From: CAZOHN01 sp964579325
Lineage (GTDB): Bacteria > Pseudomonadota > Alphaproteobacteria > Rhodobacterales > Rhodobacteraceae
Direction of reading: 5' to 3'
Length of the DNA: 12,326 bases
Assembly (NCBI GenBank): GCA_964579325.1
Contig: CAZOHN010000108.1
Location: 1-12,326 of the forward strand
Position 1 is the stretch's first letter; each line of letters opens with the position of its first letter. Below the pieces are notes generated by a model, which was not told where the DNA came from, did not search any database, and saw only the letters and a list, made by a program, of their open reading frames with translations. Position numbers and translations under genes: made by a program. Shown piece after piece: positions 1 through 5,559 of this stretch.

Positions 1-79
1 TGAGATCATAATCCATCCATCGGCACGCTAATATCGGCGGTATTGCGGCCAGATGCCATTGCCGGGAATAGGTAGAGAC

Positions 80-1762
80 ATGGCCCATCAGAGCGATCAG
101 TCGAAAGACCGTGAGATCCCTCTTTCCTGGTTTGGCAAGACACTGTGGAAATTTACGCCGCTCTACGTCGAGTTGGTCTTCCTCGCCATCTGCCTGCGAC
201 TGCTCGGTCTGGTAGAACCCTTCATCTTCCAGGTCATCATCGACCGCATCCTTCCATTCCAGCGCGAGTCCTCGCTGGTGGTCGTCGTCGCCGTCTTCGC
301 CGGCGTCGCCCTCTTCCAGGTCGTCTTCGAAGTGCTGTCCGAAATCCTCGGAACGCGCACAGCCAACCGCGTAACCCGCGAACTGGGCGGACGGATCTTC
401 GATCACCTCTTCAAGCTTCCTCTACGCTTTTTTCGTCGGTGGTCGGTGGGCGAGATCATGGCGCGCGTGGGCGAAACCGACACGATCCGCGCCTTTCTTG
501 TAGGCACGATGACGGGCATGTTTCTCGACCTGCTGTTCGTCACGATCTACATAGCGGTTCTGCTTGCGCTGTCGCCAATGCTGACGCTGATCGTGCTGGC
601 AGCACTGCCGGTCCAGATCCTCATCTACATCGGGTTCGGGCCGTTCCTCAGGCGGCGCCTGCAACGGCAGTTCGACGCGTCGGCCGCGCACCAGACACAG
701 ATGGTCGAAAACATCTCGGGCATCGCGGCGGTCAAGGCGCTGGCCGCGGAAGACGAGATGCTGCACCGGCTGGACAGGACGCTTGGCGCGTCGCTCGATG
801 CGGGCTATCGCATCGCCACACTGAACATCTGGAACGACAAGCTTCTCTTCCTCGTGGATCGTACGGTCACGGTCGCGATCATCTATTTCGGCGCTCAACT
901 GGTCTTCGCAGGGGACCTGACGCTGGGCCAGCTGGTCGCCTTCCATCTTCTGGTCGGCCGGGTGACGGGGCCGATCGAGAATTTCTCCAGCCTGTGGGAA
1001 TCCTGGCAGACGATACGCGTGTCGCGGCAACGGATGAGCGATGTCGTCGGCGAACGGGTCGAGCCATTCGGCAGCCTTACCGCGCTTCCGCGTGTGCTTG
1101 AACCCACACTGCGGCTGGAGCAGGTCCACTTCGGCTACGATCCGGCAAGGCCGATCCTCCGGGGCATGGATGCCGTTCTGCCGGCGGGAACGCTCACGCT
1201 GATCATCGGGCCGTCGGGGGTGGGGAAATCGACGTTCGGTCGTCTCTGCGCGGGTATCGACAGACCGGATCGGGGCCGGGTCCTGCTGGGGGACGCAGAT
1301 ATCGCCCAGCATGACGCGCAGGACGTGCGCCGCCGCATAGCCTATGTCCCGCAGGAGCCCTACTTCTTCACCGGCACGGTGCGTGAAAACCTTCTCGTCG
1401 GGTGCCATGATGCGGGGGACGAAGATATCCGGCGGGTGCTGGCGATCTCCGGGGCGGTGGAGACGGTCGAGCGAATGCCCAAGGGGCTCTGTTCCGAAAT
1501 TGGCGAGCGCGGCGGAGCGCTTTCAGGAGGGCAGAGGCAACGGCTGGCGGTAGCCCGTTCGCTGCTCGGGCGGCCCGACGTGGTGATCCTCGACGAACCG
1601 ACGAGCGCCCTGGACGACGCCGCGCGGCACCACATGGCGCGTGAACTGACCGCATTGCGCGGGAGTATGACCGTGGTCATCATCACGCACGCGCCGGACC
1701 TGTTCCCCTCGGCTGATCAGATCCTCCAGTTGGGAGAGCCGTCGACCGGGGCTTCCGCATGA
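80..1762 (+). CDS. HlyB-like ABC exporter (permease-ATPase fusion), no C39 domain
   Basis: A half-size ABC exporter of 560 aa that couples ATP hydrolysis to export across the inner membrane, probably as a dimer with the HlyD-like adaptor that follows. The N-terminal ~300 residues hold about six membrane helices and resemble the HlyB/type I secretion permease closely (the LGxRxFxHLxxLPxxFF and VGExxARVxExDxIRxFL-type segments). The nucleotide-binding domain has Walker A GPSGVGKST (residues 377-385), signature LSGGQ (481-485), Walker B VVILDEP with the catalytic Glu near 506, and the switch His near 537. HlyB itself is about 700 aa because of an N-terminal C39-like domain; this protein begins almost directly with the membrane domain, so leader cleavage, if any, needs another protease. 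The ATG at 80 is chosen because AGG lies about 7 nt upstream; an in-frame ATG at 53 has a poorer site. The stop overlaps the next start (ATGA). Family is certain; substrate is inferred. Confidence 0.95.
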   Translation: MAHQSDQSKDREIPLSWFGKTLWKFTPLYVELVFLAICLRLLGLVEPFIFQVIIDRILPFQRESSLVVVVAVFAGVALFQVVFEVLSEILGTRTANRVTRELGGRIFDHLFKLPLRFFRRWSVGEIMARVGETDTIRAFLVGTMTGMFLDLLFVTIYIAVLLALSPMLTLIVLAALPVQILIYIGFGPFLRRRLQRQFDASAAHQTQMVENISGIAAVKALAAEDEMLHRLDRTLGASLDAGYRIATLNIWNDKLLFLVDRTVTVAIIYFGAQLVFAGDLTLGQLVAFHLLVGRVTGPIENFSSLWESWQTIRVSRQRMSDVVGERVEPFGSLTALPRVLEPTLRLEQVHFGYDPARPILRGMDAVLPAGTLTLIIGPSGVGKSTFGRLCAGIDRPDRGRVLLGDADIAQHDAQDVRRRIAYVPQEPYFFTGTVRENLLVGCHDAGDEDIRRVLAISGAVETVERMPKGLCSEIGERGGALSGGQRQRLAVARSLLGRPDVVILDEPTSALDDAARHHMARELTALRGSMTVVIITHAPDLFPSADQILQLGEPSTGASA

Positions 1763-3048
1763 CAGCGCCTTCCCTACGCTCTCCGACGTTGCACCTGACC
1801 ATAGCTGCAACGATCATCCTGTTCGGCATGCTCCTTGGCGCCAGCATCGCCTTCCGTCTGGAGGTCATCGCCCGAGGTCAGGGACGGATCGTGCCGGTCG
1901 ATCGGGTGCAGGTCATCCAGCCCGAATACTCTGGGCGGATCACGGCGATTCCCGTCCGGGACGGAGATCGGGTCACCCGCGATGCCGCACTCATGCGACT
2001 GGATGACACCGCACCAAGGGCGCGCCTTGCCACGGTGGTCGCCGAAGAGGAACGCCTGCTTGCCGAGAAGGCTCGACTGGAGGCGATGGTGCGCGTCATC
2101 GAAGAGCCCGTTCGTCCGGTCGACCTCGCCCGTCCCACACAAGTCGTCGATGCCCTCGCATGGGAGGAGGAGGCGCGTGTGCTTGCGGCGGAAGCCGATG
2201 CATACAGGTCAAGTCTGGAACGGCTCGACGCGCAAGAAGCGGCGCTGTCCCGGGGAGAGGACGTGGCGCGAGCGGCCGTCGACCGGATCGACGCCTTGCT
2301 CGCCATCGAAGCCGAGCGACTTGAGACGACGCGGCGGCTGTTCGATCAGGGAACGGCCAGTCGTGCCGTTCTGCTCAATGCGGAGCAGGTGTTTGCAGAA
2401 CTGACAGCCGACCGCGACGTGCAGATGCGTGAACTGGCGCGTCGGACGGCTGAACGTGAGGCGTTGCCGGCCGATCGCCGTGCGCTGCGCGATGATCGTA
2501 GGGCCTCGCTTGCCACGCGCCGTGCGGAGATCCAGGCGCGGCTGGCGGTGCTCGTCCAGGAAAGGCGGACCGTCGAACGCGAGATGACATCGACCGTTCT
2601 GCGTGCGCCGATGGACGGGACGGTGGATGGGCTGGTTACGTTCACGATCGGCGGCGTGGCCGAAGCGGGTCAGGAAGTCATGCGGATCGTGCCCTCCGAC
2701 GGGGCGGTCGAGATCGAGGCCGTGCTGCCGAACCTGGACATCGGCTTCGTCCGGGTCGGGCAGCCCGCAAACGTCCGCGTCGATGCCTATCCGGCGGAGC
2801 GCTTCGGCGTACTGCGCGGCGAGGTCCGCGACGTCGCGGCGGATGCGACGCGGCAGGACGACGGGAGCTGGGGCTACGTCCTGCACGTGACGCCCAACGC
2901 CCAGGTCCTGCAGTCGGGCGCCGAGGCCTTTGCCTTGCGTCCCGGCATGACGGTCTCGGTCGATATCGTGACCGGGGAGCGCAGGATCATCAGCTACTTC
3001 TTTGCACCGATCGTGCGCACGATCGAGGAAGCCCTGGGCGAGAGGTGA
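1759..3048 (+). CDS. HlyD-family periplasmic adaptor (membrane fusion protein)
   Basis: A 429-aa type I secretion adaptor linking the ABC exporter to an outer-membrane TolC-type channel. One N-terminal membrane helix (about residues 12-32) is followed by the first half of a barrel-sandwich/lipoyl domain (GQGRIVPVDRVQVIQPEYSG, near 40-59), a long charged coiled-coil region (about 90-275), the second lipoyl half beginning RAPMDGTV (282-289), and a beta-barrel region. The C-terminus, LRPGMTVSVDIVTGER followed by aromatic residues, matches the HlyD family signature. The start overlaps the ABC gene stop by 4 bases, so the two are translationally coupled. No TolC homologue is in the window; such channels are often encoded elsewhere. 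The gene ends at an intrinsic terminator at 3147-3176. Family assignment is firm; cargo is not shown by this protein. Confidence 0.94.
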   Translation: MTAPSLRSPTLHLTIAATIILFGMLLGASIAFRLEVIARGQGRIVPVDRVQVIQPEYSGRITAIPVRDGDRVTRDAALMRLDDTAPRARLATVVAEEERLLAEKARLEAMVRVIEEPVRPVDLARPTQVVDALAWEEEARVLAAEADAYRSSLERLDAQEAALSRGEDVARAAVDRIDALLAIEAERLETTRRLFDQGTASRAVLLNAEQVFAELTADRDVQMRELARRTAEREALPADRRALRDDRRASLATRRAEIQARLAVLVQERRTVEREMTSTVLRAPMDGTVDGLVTFTIGGVAEAGQEVMRIVPSDGAVEIEAVLPNLDIGFVRVGQPANVRVDAYPAERFGVLRGEVRDVAADATRQDDGSWGYVLHVTPNAQVLQSGAEAFALRPGMTVSVDIVTGERRIISYFFAPIVRTIEEALGER

Positions 3049-3099
3049 CGCCGACACGCGCCGGAAATCTGTAGCGCATTCAGTGCGCCGCACCATGGC

Positions 3100-3118
3100 T
3101 GCCGTGAATTCCACGGCA
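3100..3118. other. Perfect inverted repeat in the convergent intergenic region
   Basis: Stem TGCCGTG (3100-3106), loop AATTC, stem CACGGCA (3112-3118). It lies 52 bases after the adaptor stop and has no T tract on either strand, so it is not a textbook terminator. It may be an RNA 3'-end stabiliser or simply chance in GC-rich DNA. Confidence 0.35.
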
Positions 3119-3146
3119 AGCGAAAAGCGTCTTCGTGCTGACCGCA

Positions 3147-3176
3147 GGCGAGACGCAGTGCGTCTTGCCAATTTTT
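3147..3176 (+). terminator. Intrinsic terminator after the ABC/HlyD operon
   Basis: Stem GGCGAGACG (3147-3155), loop CAGTG, stem CGTCTTGCC (3161-3169): nine pairs including one G-T wobble, followed by AATTTTTA. This is a good rho-independent terminator on the plus strand. It reaches into the stop codon of the convergent small membrane protein gene; on the minus strand the same hairpin is not followed by a T run. Confidence 0.75.
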
Positions 3177-3369
3177 ACTGACGGTCAGTTCCGTCCCTTG
3201 GCCCCTGCACCCGGCGCTGCAGCCGAACCGCAAGGGCCGTCGCGATCGAGAGCGCAGCGAACGCGGCAAGCATCGAAACGGGCCAAGACCAGCCAGTCCA
3301 GCCAAAGATCGCCAAGCCGATCAATGCCAAAACCAAGCCCCATAGCCCCCAGAAAACCGCTGCACGCAT
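3175..3369 (-). CDS. Small two-helix membrane protein, candidate immunity protein
   Basis: A 64-aa protein with two predicted membrane helices (about residues 3-24 and 29-50) and a basic, hydrophilic C-terminal tail (RLQRR then QGPRDGTDRQ). I do not recognise a family. The ATG at 3369 is chosen over an upstream GTG at 3375 because the strong site AGGGGAGG lies exactly 5 nt before the ATG but would touch the GTG. It is the last gene of the minus-strand series, 38 bases after Gly-rich peptide 1, so it is almost surely co-transcribed with it. A small membrane protein directly behind a secreted peptide gene is the usual place for a bacteriocin immunity gene; that role is inference from position and topology only. 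It could equally be an unrelated small membrane protein. Confidence 0.7.
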   Translation of the reverse strand: MRAAVFWGLWGLVLALIGLAIFGWTGWSWPVSMLAAFAALSIATALAVRLQRRVQGPRDGTDRQ

Positions 3370-3374
3370 CGACA

Positions 3375-3382
3375 CCTCCCCT
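3375..3382 (-). promoter_or_regulatory. Ribosome binding site deciding the small membrane protein start
   Basis: AGGGGAGG on the minus strand, 5 nt before the ATG at 3369. It rules out the GTG at 3375 as the start because that codon abuts the site. Confidence 0.7.
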
Positions 3383-3407
3383 ATCAGACAGGCAGCCCGT
3401 TCACCTC

Positions 3408-3650
3408 CTACTGCGGGTAGCCAGATCGAGTACCTCGGTCACGGTACTCGATCGTCCTACCTCCCGAGGGGCTGTAAACGGTACTGACCCGGCCGTCCGC
3501 GGCGCGGTCCATCTGCCGGCCTACGGCACCACCGGTCACGGCGCCAATCTCACGGCCTCGCTGCTCGCGTGAACCTCCGCCACCTCCACCTCCACCTCCA
3601 CCGAAACTGGTCGTACCGAACAGATCGCTGAGCTCAGACTTCTCGCTCAT
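3408..3650 (-). CDS. Gly-rich small peptide 1 (LFGTTSFGGGG family)
   Basis: An 80-aa peptide. The N-terminus MSEKSELSD is acidic and is followed by LFGTTSFGGGG at residues 10-20, then six more Gly, then a hydrophilic part with GAVTGGAVG, which contains overlapping GxxxG spacings (about 37-45), and a Tyr/Arg-rich tail ending SGYPQ. It has no signal peptide or Cys. The ATG at 3650 is preferred over one at 3701 because AGGAGAG lies 5 nt upstream and because it places the shared motif at the same residue numbers as in peptide 2 (5135-5416). Shared N-terminus plus unrelated C-terminus suggests leader and core of an exported peptide or bacteriocin. Its only lysine is K4, in the leader. A structured leader RNA element precedes it and a small membrane gene follows. 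The gene is well supported; the function is inferred. Confidence 0.8.
   Translation of the reverse strand: MSEKSELSDLFGTTSFGGGGGGGGGGSREQRGREIGAVTGGAVGRQMDRAADGRVSTVYSPSGGRTIEYRDRGTRSGYPQ
3581..3602. repeat. Hexamer tandem repeat coding poly-Gly in peptide 1
   Basis: CACCTC is repeated about 3.7 times on the plus strand, read as GGTGGA (Gly-Gly) on the coding strand. Gain or loss of one unit would change the Gly run by two residues without shifting frame. Confidence 0.75.
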
Positions 3651-3990
3651 TCCAACTCTCCTCTTGCTGCCTGGCGGAGGCAAGCCAACCTCCAGTGTCA
3701 CAGTTCGCCGGAAAGCCAGTTCCGGCGACTTCGATCGCGAGGGCTGTCTCGGCCCCTCGCCCGACCCACCCGGCCTGGGTGGATGACGTTCTCTTGCGCG
3801 GCCTCGGCAGGCATGCGTGCGCCAGTCCAGCGGCTAACGCGCCAGGCCCAGTCGCCTCGGCTGCGCCAGAATCCCCTCTTTTGCGACTGAAGAGACCCGT
3901 CACGGAAAGGTTCTGGATCCCGCGCGGTACGAAAAGGCGCGCGCTCGGCGCCTCGCCCGCTCGCGCGGTCCCGAGGGCGATGACGCTCAT
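3634..3990 (-). CDS. Doubtful 118-aa open frame between the HEFFH peptidase and peptide 1
   Basis: This frame starts at an ATG that overlaps the peptidase stop (ATGA, 3987-3990), which would allow translational coupling, and it runs into the first codons of peptide 1. The start reads MSVIALGTARAG and the product shows no recognisable domain, membrane helix or signal peptide. Against it: its second half passes straight through the structured leader (3676-3782) and through a scrap homologous to the acyltransferase gene end (3784-3842) in a different frame from that gene. The 336 bases from 3651 to 3986 may therefore be mostly untranslated leader and gene relic. The overlap could still be used to keep ribosomes moving toward peptide 1. 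I rate it more likely not a functional protein. Confidence 0.25.
   Translation of the reverse strand: MSVIALGTARAGEAPSARLFVPRGIQNLSVTGLFSRKRGDSGAAEATGPGALAAGLAHACLPRPRKRTSSTQAGWVGRGAETALAIEVAGTGFPANCDTGGWLASARQQEESWNEREV
3656..3662 (-). promoter_or_regulatory. Ribosome binding site of Gly-rich peptide 1
   Basis: AGGAGAG on the minus strand, 5 nt before the ATG at 3650; it decides the start against the upstream ATG at 3701. Confidence 0.7.
3676..3782 (-). promoter_or_regulatory. Structured leader, copy 1: serial stem-loops before peptide 1
   Basis: In transcription order: stem CCACCC/GGGTGG (3782-3777 with 3771-3766, loop of 5); stem GCGAGGG/CCCTCGC (3760-3754 with 3743-3737, loop of 10); stem of nine pairs TCGCCGGAA/TTCCGGCGA (3728-3720 with 3713-3705, loop of 6); and a weaker GGAGG/CCTCC stem (3693-3689 with 3680-3676) close to the ribosome site. 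The first three recur in the same order and at almost the same distance from the start in copy 2 (5434-5548): stems are kept, loops differ. This is the pattern of a conserved RNA structure, perhaps an mRNA stabiliser, attenuator or regulatory leader that sets peptide output apart from the upstream genes. No known riboswitch class was recognised. Confidence 0.65.
3784..3842 (-). pseudogene. Relic of the 3' end of an HlyC-like acyltransferase gene
   Basis: Read on the minus strand in one frame it gives WRVSRWTGARMPAEAA, matching RVNRWTGARLRAGAA, the C-terminus of the peptidase-acyltransferase at 5560-6942. About three quarters of roughly 50 bases are identical without gaps, counted by hand, and the match runs on into the shared leader and peptide gene. 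There is no open acyltransferase frame before it: the HEFFH peptidase gene lies there instead. So copy 1 is a duplicated block that kept only the last few codons of the enzyme. Confidence 0.6.
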
Positions 3991-5060
3991 GCGCCGAACC
4001 TCCTGTAGAACGCCTCGACGCCGATCCCGAAACGCGCTTCGAACGCCTCCTGCCATGCGAGGCCCGTACCCAGGTCGACATAGTACGCAAGGATGTTCTC
4101 GAAGCTCGCCCGTTCGATCAGATCGCAGGTGGCGACAAGACTGATCCGGTAGAGGAGATCCGTTTCCTCCGGGCTTTCCGCGGCATTCCGGCCACCCCAG
4201 GAGAGCTCCGCCTCGCGGATCCGCGCGACAGCCGTCCCCGCCGCCGCCCGCGCCGGGTCCAGCGACCCGGCCGCGCAGGCCTGCATCCCGTCGTCCTGGA
4301 AATAGGTGGCGGATCCTTCGACCAGCCAGTGGGGGCCCCATCTCTCCAGCATCTGCTCGGGGGTGTCGTGCTCCTCCGGCGAGATCAGCTGATATTGCAC
4401 GGCGTGGAAGAACTCGTGGCGCACGGCGCGCCGCAAGGACTCGGCGCGTCGTTCCTTGTCGACGGACGCGGGCGGCGGCGCGCGTCCGTCGACGCAGATC
4501 AGGGCGATGCCGAAAACGCTCCGCGCCGCGATGCCATGGGAATTTAGCCAGCCCCGGCAATCCTCGCGTACGGCGTCGAAGCCCGGTTCGGACTGCTTCG
4601 GAGCGGGGTGGACCGCGAGGAATTCGGCAGTGTAGGGAAGCGGCGGCGCGAGGAATTCGTCAAGTCGCGCCGCGGCATCGGTCAACGCATCTTCGATGAT
4701 CTCCAGGTCGGCGTCCGCCACCTGTCCGTCAGAGACGAGACGGTACCGCCCGGACGCCGCCGACGGCCAGTGCGCCCGAAGCGGAGCGTGCATGATGCCG
4801 GCCTGCCGGCAGAGGGCGGCGTCGGGCGCCGTACCCCTTCCCCTCAGCTTTCCGGCGATCGCGCCGCGCAGCTGTGCCAGCCGCGTCTGACCCGTACCGC
4901 CATCGGCGATCTCCAGGTCCAGTGCGCCGATCTGCTCGTTGACGCATCCGGTCATCAACGTTGCGTCGGCCTGCGAAGGACCTCCGACGCCGATCGCGCA
5001 TGCCGCTACGACAAGGCCCGCGAGGATCGCCCGAAGACCGGCACACCTGCGATTCTCCAT
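3987..5060 (-). CDS. Exported zinc metallopeptidase, HEFFH ... WLVEGSA type
   Basis: A 357-aa protein with an N-terminal export signal (basic start, hydrophobic stretch about residues 8-27). VAAC at 18-21 fits a lipobox, so it may be a lipoprotein; cleavage near SQADA is the alternative. The catalytic site is HEFFH (His215, Glu216, His219) followed by WLVEGSATYF with Glu248 as the likely third zinc ligand, the gluzincin arrangement of peptidase MA-like families. Several Cys (for example in DCRGW, ALICVDG, MQACA, ATCDL) may form disulfides, which fits the periplasm or exterior. It lies 74 bases after Gly-rich peptide 2, across a strong hairpin, and just before the copy 1 leader. Likely role, inferred: cutting or turnover of the exported peptides. 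The exact family is uncertain. The ribosome site is weak (AGGCGG). Confidence 0.85.
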   Translation of the reverse strand: MENRRCAGLRAILAGLVVAACAIGVGGPSQADATLMTGCVNEQIGALDLEIADGGTGQTRLAQLRGAIAGKLRGRGTAPDAALCRQAGIMHAPLRAHWPSAASGRYRLVSDGQVADADLEIIEDALTDAAARLDEFLAPPLPYTAEFLAVHPAPKQSEPGFDAVREDCRGWLNSHGIAARSVFGIALICVDGRAPPPASVDKERRAESLRRAVRHEFFHAVQYQLISPEEHDTPEQMLERWGPHWLVEGSATYFQDDGMQACAAGSLDPARAAAGTAVARIREAELSWGGRNAAESPEETDLLYRISLVATCDLIERASFENILAYYVDLGTGLAWQEAFEARFGIGVEAFYRRFGA

Positions 5061-5093
5061 CGTCTGCCGCCTAACTCTGTCGGTGGGACCGCA

Positions 5094-5122
5094 GCGGGCG
5101 GACGGTCTGGCCGTCCGCCCGC
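5094..5122 (-). terminator. Perfect 12-bp hairpin between peptide 2 and the HEFFH peptidase
   Basis: Stem GCGGGCGGACGG (5094-5105), loop of five (TCTGG), stem CCGTCCGCCCGC (5111-5122), all 12 pairs Watson-Crick. No T tract follows on either strand. It sits right after the peptide 2 stop codon (5135-5137). It may be a partial terminator or a 3'-end stabiliser giving more peptide mRNA than peptidase mRNA. Confidence 0.6.
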
Positions 5123-5134
5123 CCTTCGCGAAAG

Positions 5135-5416
5135 CTAGCGGCCTGCCGGTCCGCCATATGTGGCATTGCCCGAGTAGGCATCGCCCTCGTCGTTCGTAGG
5201 TCGACCGTGCACACCTTGAGGGTCTCTCGGGTTCTGGCCCATGCCCTTGCCAAACTGGCCGGCAATTGTGTTCGCGACGCCCACGCCGCTTCGCATGTTG
5301 GCCTGGTGCAAATTGGTGCGGCTCGACGATCTGCCGCCGCCCCCGCCACCACTGCTGCCCCCACCACCGAAGCTGGTCGTGCCGAACAGATTGCGGACTT
5401 CGGGATTTTCCATCAT
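5135..5416 (-). CDS. Gly-rich small peptide 2 (LFGTTSFGGGG family)
   Basis: A 93-aa peptide: MMENPEVRN, then LFGTTSFGGGG at residues 10-20 (identical residues and positions to peptide 1), then SS and six Gly, a Ser/Arg stretch, a glycine-zipper-like part (GVGVANTIAGQFGKGMG, 44-60) and a hydrophilic tail rich in Gly, Asn and Asp. It has no Cys and no signal peptide. Its single lysine, K57, stands in a Gly-Lys-Gly context, the Gly-Lys pair known for lysines acylated by HlyC-type enzymes. The start at 5416 is set by AAGGAGG 5 nt upstream; a second ATG follows at 5413. It lies directly downstream of the peptidase-acyltransferase gene, separated by the structured leader. Leader/core organisation, acylation and export by the ABC/HlyD pair are inferences; the gene itself is well supported by its paralogue. 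Confidence 0.85.
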   Translation of the reverse strand: MMENPEVRNLFGTTSFGGGGSSGGGGGGRSSSRTNLHQANMRSGVGVANTIAGQFGKGMGQNPRDPQGVHGRPTNDEGDAYSGNATYGGPAGR

Positions 5417-5421
5417 TGTGT

Positions 5422-5428
5422 CCTCCTT
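5422..5428 (-). promoter_or_regulatory. Ribosome binding site of Gly-rich peptide 2
   Basis: AAGGAGG on the minus strand, 5 nt before the ATG at 5416. The three small-gene sites in this series (3375, 3656 and here) share the same 5-nt spacing and are far better than those of the larger genes, suggesting high translation of the small products. Confidence 0.75.
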
Positions 5429-5433
5429 ATCAC

Positions 5434-5548
5434 GCGGCCGACGGAGCCGGGCCGCTTTCTGGGCAGTAGCTGCCGGACGATTGTATCCGGCGGTTCGATG
5501 GCGAGGGCGCACAATACCCCTTCGCCCACTCCACCCTGCGCGGGTGGA
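5434..5548 (-). promoter_or_regulatory. Structured leader, copy 2: serial stem-loops before peptide 2
   Basis: In transcription order: stem TCCACCC/GGGTGGA (5548-5542 with 5536-5530, loop of 5); stem GGCGAaGGG/CCCTCGCC with one bulged base (5526-5518 with 5507-5500); stem GCCGGA/TCCGGC (5491-5486 with 5477-5472) extended outward by a wobble and a C-G pair; and a further perfect stem GCGGCC/GGCCGC (5455-5450 with 5439-5434) just upstream of the ribosome site. Distances from hairpins 2 and 3 to the start codon match copy 1 within about 3 bases. It begins 11 bases after the upstream stop codon. Confidence 0.65.
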
Positions 5549-5559
5549 TCCCGGTCCCC

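Noticed and set aside
1..79. Promoter with TAATAT at 29-34 for the ABC operon
   Set aside because: No convincing -35 partner can be placed and the upstream context is cut by the window edge.
422..1408. Long minus-strand open frame (328 codons) opposite the ABC gene
   Set aside because: It is a shadow of the ABC coding sequence: the product is Arg/Asp/Gln-rich low complexity without domains, and the plus strand carries all ABC motifs.
2209..3171. Minus-strand open frame of 320 codons opposite the HlyD gene
   Set aside because: Shadow of the adaptor gene; no motif, and it crosses the intrinsic terminator region.
3135..3572. Plus-strand open frame of 145 codons opposite the two small minus-strand genes
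   Set aside because: The product is Pro/Ser/Arg-rich nonsense; the minus strand has strong ribosome sites, membrane helices and a paralogue supporting the small genes.
3600..3650. Classic double-glycine (C39-type) leader in the peptides
   Set aside because: Gly pairs are present, but the hydrophobic residues expected at -4 and -7 before the cut are not, and the exporter has no C39 domain. It may be a different leader type.
3676..3782. Known riboswitch or rho-independent terminator
   Set aside because: No known aptamer pattern recognised and no T tract after the hairpins; kept only as an unnamed structured leader.
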